NCBI GenBank assembly: GCA_964030785.1
Contig: OZ034970.1
Location: forward strand, 34,406,943-34,470,942
From: Siderastrea siderea
Lineage: Eukaryota > Cnidaria > Anthozoa > Scleractinia > Rhizangiidae
DNA: 64,000 nucleotides
Direction: 5' to 3'
Each line of letters opens with the position of its first letter. Position 1 is the first letter of the stretch. A model generated the notes under the pieces. The model made no database searches. It had not been told where the DNA came from and saw only the letters and a list, made by a program, of their open reading frames with translations. A program made the translations under genes and the position numbers. Positions 32,107 through 41,553 of the stretch are shown here, one piece after another.

Positions 32107-34604
32107 CACCAAAGGATGATGTAGGTATTCGGGCGCTGTGGTCCTTGTCTCTCTGTTTCGTTTTGAAGACTGCACTTGAGAGAGCTCTCAAGCTAACGAA
32201 AGTAAAGTTAGTGTTGTCATGTGATGCTATTTGTTGACATCCGTTGTATTTTTAGTGTGGCTTTCTGGACTACTTTAAAACACGGATTATACTGTCGGCT
32301 AAGGCAGTATGCTTGCGTGCCCTTAGCATGGACGTGCCCCTGCTTGCAGTGCAAAGGTATAAATTTGCAAACAATTGATGACTTTTACGTGCCTATGAAA
32401 TGAATCTTTCCCCTGTTTTTGCGTTGTTTGTTATATCCAAGAATTAACATAATAATCAATCTTAGAAGAGAATGAGGAAAACAGTTTGTCTTCCGCTTAA
32501 AGACGAGTAATCTCCTTTGAAAACTTTTGAGGGGAATTGGGCCAATTACGGGACATACACTGAGGAAAGTTGACTGGTTGGTTTGTTTATGCCCTAAATT
32601 CATAGAAATCCTTGTCTCGAGGCGCGATTTTAAGAGGGTTTAATTCTTCAACTCCTGAGGTCAACTATCGACTAGTTTCGGCCTTCCAAATGCCGGAAAA
32701 CGACGTCAAGGGGAGGGGGGGGGGGGGGGTGAGGGCATCAGCTGCAAGCTATAAATTAACCGACTCAAAACCCCATCATATCAAACAAGACCTCACAGAC
32801 GACAAACTGAACTTATTTATCTGGATTACAATTTACCACAATCTGGGTCAAAAGTTGCCAAATTCTTATTAAGTAGTTTTTCGATCGCTCGAATAAACCG
32901 GGATGAGCCGTTACATTATCCAAATTATGGGATTGACTAATCTATCATGTCGTTACACTACCTCAAACAGCCTGTGCTTACAAATACCAACGTACTGCAA
33001 GATTTCCATGGTATCATTCTCATCGTGTTCGGAATATCATTTCGCTATTGGAACTCTGCGTTCTTCAGTTTCTTACTTTTTCGGTAAACATTTATTGACG
33101 TGCGAATGTACTGTAGAAGTCGTTAATTTGCAGCGAGTGAAAATGAACCGCTAAATTCAATATACTTCTAAACCATGAACCGCTAAATCCAATATACTCC
33201 TGAACCACCCGAACCGCGAATTTCAATATACTTCCGAACCTTCTCATGGAGACTTCATTGTATTTCACTTGTAGAAGTCTACCGTATTTTAACATGCGAG
33301 TACCTAGCAGATGGCAGCAAAGTTGTAATTAAGTATGTGATATTACCGCGAGAAATTTTGAGCCGGTGAGAACATTGCGAGACAAATCAGATTTCGTTTA
33401 CAGAAATACACGTTTAATTCATTAGCTTTCAAAAGAGGCGTCGAGGCGTCAGGCTTATTAAACGGCAAATAATTTAGCCACATAATCTCATCTACATCAC
33501 AGCTACTGGAGCGACGAGCTCGTTGAAGAATTTACTACGAGTAAAGATGAAACGGCAAGATTTTCGCAATATTCATCGACACCACCAAATCATGTCGATT
33601 ATGGAAATCGTCATTTCGGTTATGGAAATCCATGGTTATTTTAGCTTTCAAAATAGGTATCTAGTAAAACAAATCGCCTGTATAAACAGAGGGGAAAATG
33701 CTATATGCGAGTGTATATAACAGGGCAAATCAGCAAATTGGTAATACTAAGAGGTGATGTGTATATCAATCACTTAAGCTCACTGTGCAAGCAAGGTGAA
33801 AAAAATATAAGGCCGGAATTGTATGGGAATTTAACAAATCATGTCTGGAATCGTATTCGCAAATAAAATTCTTTACCTGTTTTATTTTGCGTCCATAGTG
33901 TGTTTCTTGGCTTTGTGTGCTGATTTGAGCTTATTTAAAGCTATTTAAGCGACTTGGGATCATTGCTCACACGCTGTGTTAGTTACGGAAAGGATATAAC
34001 CAGAATATTAATTAGGGCAAAAGAACGAACGATTTTCTCGTCGGAACCTTACCGGGTTTCCATTTTTTCCCCCTAGAAACAAAGACGAATAACTTTCTTA
34101 TCTTTTGAAGCCAGTCAGAGGCAAATTATGTCAATCCTTGGGTCACAAGTAACCGTAGATAAAGTCAACGATTCGATTCGATTCGAGCCGCGGCAGGGTG
34201 CACTGAACGCGACAGGGACTGGGCAGGAGGACAGTTTTTATCCCTACGAGGAGACCCCTTTGGTGACCACCACTGAACACTCAACTAACGTAGAATTAAT
34301 TTACCTGGTTTCTTTTCTTTCCAATGGACTTTGCCCAATTCCTGCTGGGTAAGTGCTTACTGCGTTGCAATTTTCGGTGTGTTTGGATCTTCCGTGTCAT
34401 TTCCCGCCAAATACTCATGCCTCGCGTTTCGTATAATATCATTATTAGCTAGTATTGTAGGCTTTTAGAAGGAAACCAAGTAAAATTAACAAACACTTAT
34501 AGACACGTTCCTAAGCTGTGCGAAAATAATTTCTTGCTGACGTTTTAATGCTTTTACGCATTTGCAAACTTACTAGTAACCAGGAGCCGACCGGAGCCAG
34601 ATTG
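32107..34604. other. Gene A upstream region / gene A-B intergenic
   Basis: No gene recognised. TTGTCATGTGATGCT at 32214 recurs upstream of gene B (about 50030), so a promoter-proximal segment may be shared by the paralogues. A G run lies at 32715-32730 and a short tandem repeat at 33145. Confidence 0.45.
33145..33241. repeat. Three-copy minisatellite of about 33 bases
   Basis: Each unit starts GAACCGC.AA and contains CAATATACT. The units are 32, 34 and 32 bases long, with a few substitutions. Confidence 0.8.
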
Positions 34605-36245
34605 GCATCATATATGACAGACCAGATCTTAATGTAAATTTCATTAAAAAAGCTTTTGTCAATCAGACAGCAATCAAGTTACGTTTTCTAGAATCCGTTT
34701 TTAAAACGGATGGTCAGGGCCTTTGACCATCAACAGAATCTCCATGTGGCTCTCTAGTATTTGTGGTATACTTTTCTATTACGTACGGTGGTACCTATTT
34801 TATTTGTCTCATAACCCTGAATTTAAGAGCAGTTTTTTACCTGAGAAACACTTAAAATAACACGATCTATTGTTGCTCCTTTTCAAAAATCTTGCACAAT
34901 TTCTCAGCTAAAAGCATACTCACATTGACTCCAGTTACGGTGGTAATCCTGTTTTATCGACAGTTCAAAGTAGCGGGGCAACAGTGGCTCAGTATGAGTT
35001 GCTTTTAACAAGTCTAGACTACTTAGGTAATCAAGATAGGAGACGTAACAAAAATGTGAAGCAACAAAAAATGTGAAAAATAAAAAACTAAAACAGTTTA
35101 TTTAAATTTACAACCTCAATCTATGGATATTTGAGGGGCTGGCATTTGTTCTTATATTAGGTTAAAAGTATTCTTCAACGTTGTAAATTCTTTTTGACGA
35201 CGTTGACGTTTTATCGCATCTGTGTGGACCAGTCATTTATTTGGAATAAATTGTCTCGACTTAAATCGGACTTACGCCTGAATTTGTCAACAGCTAGTCG
35301 ATAGCGAATTAACTATAATGTAAATTAATTAAAGATTATTCGACAAGCGTGCGTTCACATTTTTGACATTGTTGCTTATAGTAGTTCAGAACTGTAATAT
35401 GCAATTATACAACCGGCCCGTGGAAAGAAGTATCCGTTAAGCAAATATTGACGCAAGTAGATGTAACTGGATTATTTGGTTTTGGATAACTTTAAAAAGA
35501 CCAACTGAACATGCCAGAAATCAATATTTATGTTTCACGAAATATGCTTTTTTTTACATTTTATATTTTTTAATGTTTGCTCTCAAATTGTGCTATAAAC
35601 CTGGAGTAAACTCTTATCCTTTTGAACTTTCTTTTGACTTGGACATGGTGGTAACAGTTACTGTTTCCAACAGGCAGTGGCCGCTTTTAAGGTCATAATG
35701 ACTGAGCGATTTCATTCCTGCACTTTATGTAACAATTAACCGATTTATTTTTATATTGTAGTGGTTAAAATAAATTATTTTGTAAAATGACATATCTTGC
35801 AGCTATTGTGGCAAGGTGGGCAGGGAAGAATCTTTCATTCTAGAATTTCATGATCAATAGATATTTTTATTGGGGTAGATTTTTATATTAATTGTATTTT
35901 ATTATTTTTATTTAGGTGTCCCCTGGATGCTCATGACATCTTAATAAAGTTTTTGTTCGTTTGTTTTTTGTTTGATTGAAGTTTGTTATTATACATACGA
36001 AATCACACATGCCAATCTAAATGAAATTGTACTAAGCGGTCACTACGACAACTGCTAACTAGTGACTTTGAATTAATTTAATTGTTAGAGAAATAGAGCG
36101 TCTTATTTATTATGTTCGAATATTTTATCATTACACTAAGAGTACCACAGAAAAAAATATGTCACAGATTATTTGGAATGAAAAAATCACTCCTCGCATT
36201 CAGGTTGGACACTCCCAGTAGTGAATGGTACAATACATTGTACCG
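34605..36245. repeat. Segmental duplication, copy 2 (3' flank of gene B)
   Basis: The partner is 13200-14806 in the same orientation. Here the duplicated segment continues into the intact last exon of gene B. It implies that a gene copy with its flank was duplicated and later disrupted at the other site. Confidence 0.75.
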
Positions 36246-36370
36246 GCTCCAGTAGAAAGGGTACTTTTACATAAACACTTGTAAGTTCTCTTGCCACCCG
36301 CGTCGGTGCTGCTCAACGTGACCACTTTTGCATCGTTTGTTCCGCAGTTTACCCCAATGAATTTCCTACC
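36200..36370 (-). CDS. Gene B last exon: Cys-rich C-terminal domain
   Basis: 171 bases, acceptor CTTATAG, ending TGA. It reads [16 protein letters not shown] after the first Gly, then YKCLCKS and [11 protein letters not shown]. It is itself undamaged although upstream exons are broken. Confidence 0.8.
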   Translation of the reverse strand, partial: GRKFIGVNCGTNDAKVVTLSSTDAGGKRTYKCLCKSTLSTGAGTMYCTIHYWECPT

Positions 36371-37489
36371 CTATAAGATAACAAAAAAAGTTTATAAGGT
36401 TTTATCAAAAAGCCAAGTACGAAGGTAAGGAACGTTCGTTATACACATGTAACGAGGGCTTACTTGCTTAAACCGTGCACAACTAAGGATATTTTCGTGT
36501 TCACACTTGTATGCTCTCTTCCCACTTTAAACAGAGGTGCTTGTGAGAGTGACCACATCTTCAATAACTCTAGAGCTGACGCCACTGAATTTCTTACGTT
36601 ATGGTATTATTTGTGGGTTGGCGGAAAGCACTTTGTGCAGCCCCGTGGATTATTCGTCCATTTCTTAGCATCACGTAAATACGACTTGGTACGCTTGTAC
36701 CGTAGGCTACTTTTGTAGGCGACGACCTATTATTGTTTAGTGAGGTTTGGTAAGTTGTTTTGATTATTTGGTTATTTTTCAAATCTATCTCTGTGTCTTA
36801 TTTTTGCTAGTTTCAGCTTTCGCATCAAAAGTCGTGTGTTCAAGTTCGAACCATGGACCTCCCAATACTCTTAGGCTTGTTGCTTTTATAAAAGCACCAA
36901 ACCACATTCATTCACAATTGAAACAATTTTCAAAATTAGTTATCGCTCCCGCAGGTTTTGGGCCAAAACCCGACGAGGCATCCTTTGTTGTACTTTCCTT
37001 TTCTGTGCACGGAAATACTGAAATGACAAAGGAGTTTAGGAATTTTCCGTCGATTTACGACGGTGTATTAAATGCATGTTGTAGTAAGTTAATCGATACT
37101 GGCAAAATCCGTTAGCCTCGTTGAACGCAATGATCCTCTAAATAGGATAATGCTCATGCTTTTATTGTTGGTAATCCACCGAAGTGCAATTATGTTGATT
37201 GGGTAATGGAAAAGCCTGTTAGCCTCGTTGAGCGTAAAATTTCCCAGAGTGGAGTCGTAGTTACCTGGGCAAGGAGTTTTTGTAAGTTAAAAGTTCTCCG
37301 CTTCTACGCCTGCACTGGATCTGCACTGGGTTAAAGATCAACTTCAGTGTGGGAAACTTAAAGAGGGATTTCGATCGGAGTATGCTAAATTTTTCCTTCA
37401 AATAGTTAAAGGAATTTTTGCGTGGTCGAGTAACGTCCCCTAGCGAATTTCCCTCCTTTAAAAAACAATCCAGAATTCATGGTTTGGTA
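36371..37489. other. Gene B intron part, homologous to gene A intron
   Basis: The sequence after the last exon of gene B (for example GGATATTTTCGTGTTCA, GTATGCTCTCTTCCCA, TTTAAACAGAGGTG) matches 16540-16620 next to gene A's last exon, so the paralogues share intron sequence. A 122-codon plus ORF at 36747-37115 has no recognisable domain. Confidence 0.5.
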
Positions 37490-37660
37490 CAGTCGAGCCC
37501 TTTGATATGGACGCCAAAGGGACAGACCAAAGTGTTCGCATTATTAGCGAGGTCCCTATTGCAGAGGTAGGGATTGTATAATTTGTTGTGTTTTCTCGGG
37601 ACCGAGAGAAATGTCCGTAATGGAGAGGAAAGGTCGGGTCCGTGAGGAGACGTTCGACTG
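37490..37660. repeat. Small pogo/Tigger-like MITE
   Basis: Starts CAGTCGAGC and ends with the complement of CAGTCGAACG. Inner parts read TGGACGCC and, on the other side, GTCCGTAATGGAGAGG, in the style of Tigger-type ends (CAGTCGAACCTC and a GTCCGTA block). Target duplication is not clean. Confidence 0.5.
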
Positions 37661-37904
37661 CATATACTAAAGCCAGAAACCCTAGCAACATTTCTCATCG
37701 TGTCGGTGAATCCAACAACCAAATAAGAGATCTCAATACACCAAAACGAATGGGATATTGCTAAATGAAATTCAAGGTATGTTCACTCAACAGCGGGGGC
37801 AGCTTTGGCAAAAACTATTACTGGTTGATAAAGGGAAAGGGAAAATTTTTCCTCATCTGCTCTCAGGACGAAGTTTTTATCAATCTGGTGGACGTACGAT
37901 TTTT

Positions 37905-38618
37905 TTGGAAGGTGAACGTTTATTCGTTTGTCTCACGATGGAATCGCTTTGAGTTGTTGATCGCGACGTTTCGACTGCAATACTGCTAGAGCGCTTACCA
38001 TTTGAATGGAAAACCCAGTAATTCCGGGGAGAATTCAGATGGAACGGTTCATTCCGGTGGAATGTGTTCGGAAAAAAGGTAATACCTTCCGAGGTATTCC
38101 TTTTTTTCTCTTTTACCGGAATTCCCGGAAATTTCGGTACCATTTGTCCACAATTACCAGTGCCAGGCTATTTTCGAGAAGACATCAGTGCCCAAGACGG
38201 CGGATTCAAGTGATGAATCTTTACTGTTCCAAACCGTTCGCGACGTGACAGCCGTTTTATTTTCGCGGCTGCTGTTAACAGACTTCTTGCAACACAATTG
38301 TAGCACTCAAGGTGAGAAAGATTTATGTTTTGGCCGTCGGTACTTGCGTTTTACTTTTGCTTTCATGATTCGAGCTTTTGAGCTTAATGGCGCGGGAAAA
38401 CACTTGCATCCGAAACTTCGAATCAAATGATACGGCTCAATCCGTTCCGTTTTCTTGGTGAAAAAAAAGTGCAGTTCCATTTGTCCAAAAATATTTACCG
38501 AGAATTCCGTTCAAATGGTAAGCGCTCCTAGTCTTCATCAGGCGATGCGGTCGATTGTTTACGTGTCGCTATTTTTAACATGTTGGTTCGCTGCTATTGG
38601 TGCATTTTGATCCTCATT
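37905..38618 (-). mobile_element. Penelope-like 3' end, minus-strand arm of a head-to-head copy
   Basis: Its complement matches the plus-strand tail at 44695-44870: GAGGATC.AAATGCACC, CAATCGACC.CATCGCC, GATGAAGAC, GTATTGCAGTCGAAACG and GAATAAACGTTCA. It is split by a MITE at 37989-38527. It abuts the plus-strand arm near 38618, giving an inverted arrangement of two 5'-truncated pieces. Confidence 0.75.
37989..38527. mobile_element. 539-bp TIR element (MITE) inserted in the Penelope tail
   Basis: Terminal inverted repeats of 22 bases begin GAGCGCTTACCATTTGAA. The flanks are a 3-base duplication, CTA, at 37986-37988 and 38528-38530. No transposase is present. The target sequence around it rejoins exactly when the element and one CTA are ignored. 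Confidence 0.8.
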
Positions 38619-38678
38619 ATCATTCATTATTCATGTGAGTGCGGCAAAGTATACATCGGGGAAACAGGGAGAGCGATG
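38619..38678 (+). pseudogene. Penelope-like GIY-YIG fragment, 5' piece
   Basis: It reads CECGKVYIGETGRA in the plus frame, the start of a GIY-YIG nuclease domain. It is interrupted at 38679 by the BEL/Pao element and continues at 44384 in the same reading frame. Confidence 0.8.
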
Positions 38679-39206
38679 TGTAATTGTTGTCGAGTAAGTA
38701 TTATTTTCTGTTACGTATTAGTCTTTGTTTTGTATTAGTGACGCTTCGATATCAAATGTCGGACCTCGTGCGTTGTCGTTTGCGATAAATAGTTTAGACA
38801 AGAGAGCTTATTGCGAAGGTTTCTGCGTTCATCTTGCGACTCATTCAGGCGTTACAGAGAGGACAATCGGTAAGCGATTGTATTATTGTATTGATTTCCT
38901 TGTCGTTTTCGTTTCCTGTCACCGAATGTTGTACTGTCAGTTTTCCTTGCGCTCGTGTATTATAATATGTATTCGTGTTATGCAATAGTTATTTTAGTTT
39001 TAGTCTTTTAGTGTCGCTTAGACTAGGTTTTTGATTGCATTTTAGTTTGACGGTTTTGGACATCAAGTCACGATTCATACGAATAAATCACGTTGGAATC
39101 ACAGTTGGTCTTTGGTGTTTAAAATCAGTATTCCGATCGATGTCCTCGCATTAAAATCTTCGTATCTTTGCGACATTCCGACGTTGTTACGACGCCTGGA
39201 GTTATA
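38679..39206 (+). repeat. BEL/Pao 5' LTR
   Basis: 528 bases from TGTAATTGTTGTCGAG to CCTGGAGTTATA. Compared with the 3' LTR I count three substitutions and two small indels (1 and 2 bases). Confidence 0.9.
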
Positions 39207-39334
39207 GTCAAACGATTTCTCAAGAACGATTAAGAGCGTATTGGATCTTCTGTACGTCGGATCCTGCAATCATCATCATTTAGACAATAACCACCGAAAG
39301 AAACATGCGATTAAATCGAAAGGAGTAAGATCTT

Positions 39335-40027
39335 ATGGCCGAAGTAGCAGAAGGTCTAGAAAACCTCGTAGACCACGTGGAGTTTGAAGATTCAGACGAT
39401 AAGCATGAAGCGCCGCGTCGTAGCGTAAGAGAAAAGCATTCAACGGAAAAGGAGTCCGAATATGTACGAAATCTTCGCCTTCAGGCTGTTATTACAGCAA
39501 AAAGGTCTTGGCGAAAACAAATCAATTCCGTTCATTCGACTCTAGTGACTCGAAATGACATTGCGTTACTAACAGCAGGGTGCGAAGAGCTGGAGAGGAA
39601 GATGACGCAATTGTCCCTGTCGCACGAGGCACTGGAGGCCGTGATTGAAGAAGAGGAAGAGAGAAACCGCTTGTACGAGGAATTTGAAGTTGTTTCTCGC
39701 GAAAACAACGAAGCCCTGAGAATGGTTAGCGAACGAATAAATTGCTTACAACAAGAACAGGACTCTAAGAGTTCAACGATTTCTAGATCGACTAAGACAA
39801 GCAAAATTTCCGACAGCTCAAGCCGTAAATCTTCTCGTTCGTCTTCCCGAAACTCATCATTATCTTTACGGCAGAAAAGAGTACAACTTGAGGGAGACAT
39901 CGCCTCACTAAGAGCTACAATGGCGCTCGCCAAGGAGAGACAAGAGAACATCGAGCGAAAATGGACGAGGTGCAAAGAAGAAAGATGGAAATCGCGCGAG
40001 AAGAAGAACGCGCCAAAGAAGAATTAA
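39335..40027 (+). CDS. BEL/Pao gag, N-terminal part (230 residues)
   Basis: It starts at the first ATG after the 5' LTR: MAEVAEGLENLVDHVEFED, acidic, then RRSVREKHS and a long coiled coil (CEELERKMTQLSL; EEEEERNRLYEEFE) and a Ser-rich patch. Its end overlaps the next ORF by 67 bases, shifted one frame. The coiled coil continues in that other frame from about 39958, so the two ORFs probably come from one gag broken or recoded at an A run (GCGAAAATGG). Confidence 0.75.
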   Translation: MAEVAEGLENLVDHVEFEDSDDKHEAPRRSVREKHSTEKESEYVRNLRLQAVITAKRSWRKQINSVHSTLVTRNDIALLTAGCEELERKMTQLSLSHEALEAVIEEEEERNRLYEEFEVVSRENNEALRMVSERINCLQQEQDSKSSTISRSTKTSKISDSSSRKSSRSSSRNSSLSLRQKRVQLEGDIASLRATMALAKERQENIERKWTRCKEERWKSREKKNAPKKN

Positions 40028-41553
40028 AGGCTCTAGAGGAGAACTTTCGTATCAAACAAGAATTGGTTAAGAAAGAAGCTCAAATGATTGCGTCCATTAA
40101 ACATGAAGAGCAAGATGGCCATATTCTCCTAGACGAATTCCCTGTTAGTCCTCCCTCGGAGACGAACTCGAAAGCGCTTTTAGAAAAGTTTCTTGATGAC
40201 CAATCAGCGTCCGTTTCCAATGTAAAAGTATCCGTGTCAAGCCAGCTGCCTTTCATCCCGGCTCCATGGACACCAATTAGCAAGCCTAAAGAAAGCATTA
40301 CTGAATCAGCAAAGCCAACCTTTAGTCCATTGAATCCTTTCACTCCGCTTACCAGACCAATCTTCACTTCAGCAAGGACTCCTCATGTTAACCCCTTCTC
40401 ATCAGAAGTTCCAAGAATGACCTTTCCGTCCCTTGCTAACAGAGAGAAACACGAGTACGGATACCCTTCACCAACAGACAGAAATTCAGAAGGCCAGGTT
40501 CAATCAAAACTAATCGAAGTTGCGAAGCTACTGGCGGAAACCCAGAACCAAAGTCGTCTTCCGCTCCCCGAACCAGGAATATTTGATGGGGATCTGTTAC
40601 AGTATCCTGTCTGGGTAAAGGCGTTCGAAACCCTCATAGAAGGACGAGCTGTTAGACCATCTGAGAGACTTCATTTTCTCGGAAGATATGTAAAAGGAGA
40701 AGCTAAAGAAATCGTTGATAGCTTTCTGCTCCTAGACTCAGAAGATGCGTACGATAAAGCCAAAGAGATGCTCAAGAAACGTTTTGGCGATCCCTTTGCT
40801 GTAGCAGCAACCTGTCGCAAGAAACTCGAATCGTGGCCAAAGATTCATCCAAACGACAGCACTGCCTTAAGAAAATATTCAGATTTCTTAGTCCAATGTC
40901 ACAAGTTAATGGAGAAGATAGGAAGCCTTCGTGTTCTAAACGATGACCATGAAAACCGGAAACTTGTTGCAAAGCTACCAAAGTGGGCTAGTAATCGCTG
41001 GAGTCGACTTGCATTTAATTGGAAGGAGGAAAACGAAGTCTTTCCCCCCTTTTCGGAATTTGTGAAGTTTGTGGTAAAGGAAGCGGACATCGTTTGCGAC
41101 CCTGTACTGTCCTCACCATCCCCCAATGAAGAGGACAGTAACAGAACAATAAGCGAGAGAAATAAGGACAAGAAACCAAGGTTTCCCAGAAGACCTCGTG
41201 ATGCAAATGCGTTTACAACAAGTTCAAACAAGGAGAAAAACGGACCAGCAGAAAACAAGCCACCTTTAGCAGTTAAGTCGTGTTTCTACTGCAAGAAATC
41301 TCACGATCTAGACGCATGCCCAGAATTCGTTAAAAGAACAATCAGTGAAAGAAAGGAGTTTGCTTCGGCGAAAGGACTCTGCTTCGGCTGCTTACAACAT
41401 GGTCATTTGTCCAAAGATTGCAAGGAGAGAAAAAAGTGCAGTGTTTGTAAACGACAGCATCCGACGCCCTTTCATGGCGACTTCAGAAAGCGCGAAGAAA
41501 CCACCCGCAATAAAGAAGACCCTAATCAGATGCCAAATTCTGCAGCTTCGTAA
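39961..41553 (+). CDS. BEL/Pao gag, main part with zinc knuckles
   Basis: 530 residues. The first 40 continue the coiled coil (KEELKALEENFRIKQEL). A DUF1759-type capsid block follows, with LPEPGIFDGDLLQYPVWVKA near residue 200 and LHFLGRYVKGEAKE near 235. Cys-rich knuckles are near 440-500: CFYCKKSHDLDAC, CFGCLQHGHLSKDC and CSVCKRQH. The ORF stops at TAA 41551-41553, shortly after the knuckles. In intact BEL/Pao elements protease and reverse transcriptase would follow. Here the next recognisable residues belong to the RNase H region, so a deletion lies at about 41520-41545. Confidence 0.85.
   Translation: MDEVQRRKMEIAREEERAKEELKALEENFRIKQELVKKEAQMIASIKHEEQDGHILLDEFPVSPPSETNSKALLEKFLDDQSASVSNVKVSVSSQLPFIPAPWTPISKPKESITESAKPTFSPLNPFTPLTRPIFTSARTPHVNPFSSEVPRMTFPSLANREKHEYGYPSPTDRNSEGQVQSKLIEVAKLLAETQNQSRLPLPEPGIFDGDLLQYPVWVKAFETLIEGRAVRPSERLHFLGRYVKGEAKEIVDSFLLLDSEDAYDKAKEMLKKRFGDPFAVAATCRKKLESWPKIHPNDSTALRKYSDFLVQCHKLMEKIGSLRVLNDDHENRKLVAKLPKWASNRWSRLAFNWKEENEVFPPFSEFVKFVVKEADIVCDPVLSSPSPNEEDSNRTISERNKDKKPRFPRRPRDANAFTTSSNKEKNGPAENKPPLAVKSCFYCKKSHDLDACPEFVKRTISERKEFASAKGLCFGCLQHGHLSKDCKERKKCSVCKRQHPTPFHGDFRKREETTRNKEDPNQMPNSAAS

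Noticed and set aside
34128..34352. 74-codon plus ORF upstream of the duplicated segment
   Set aside because: It looks somewhat protein-like but has no recognisable motif and no repeat in the window.
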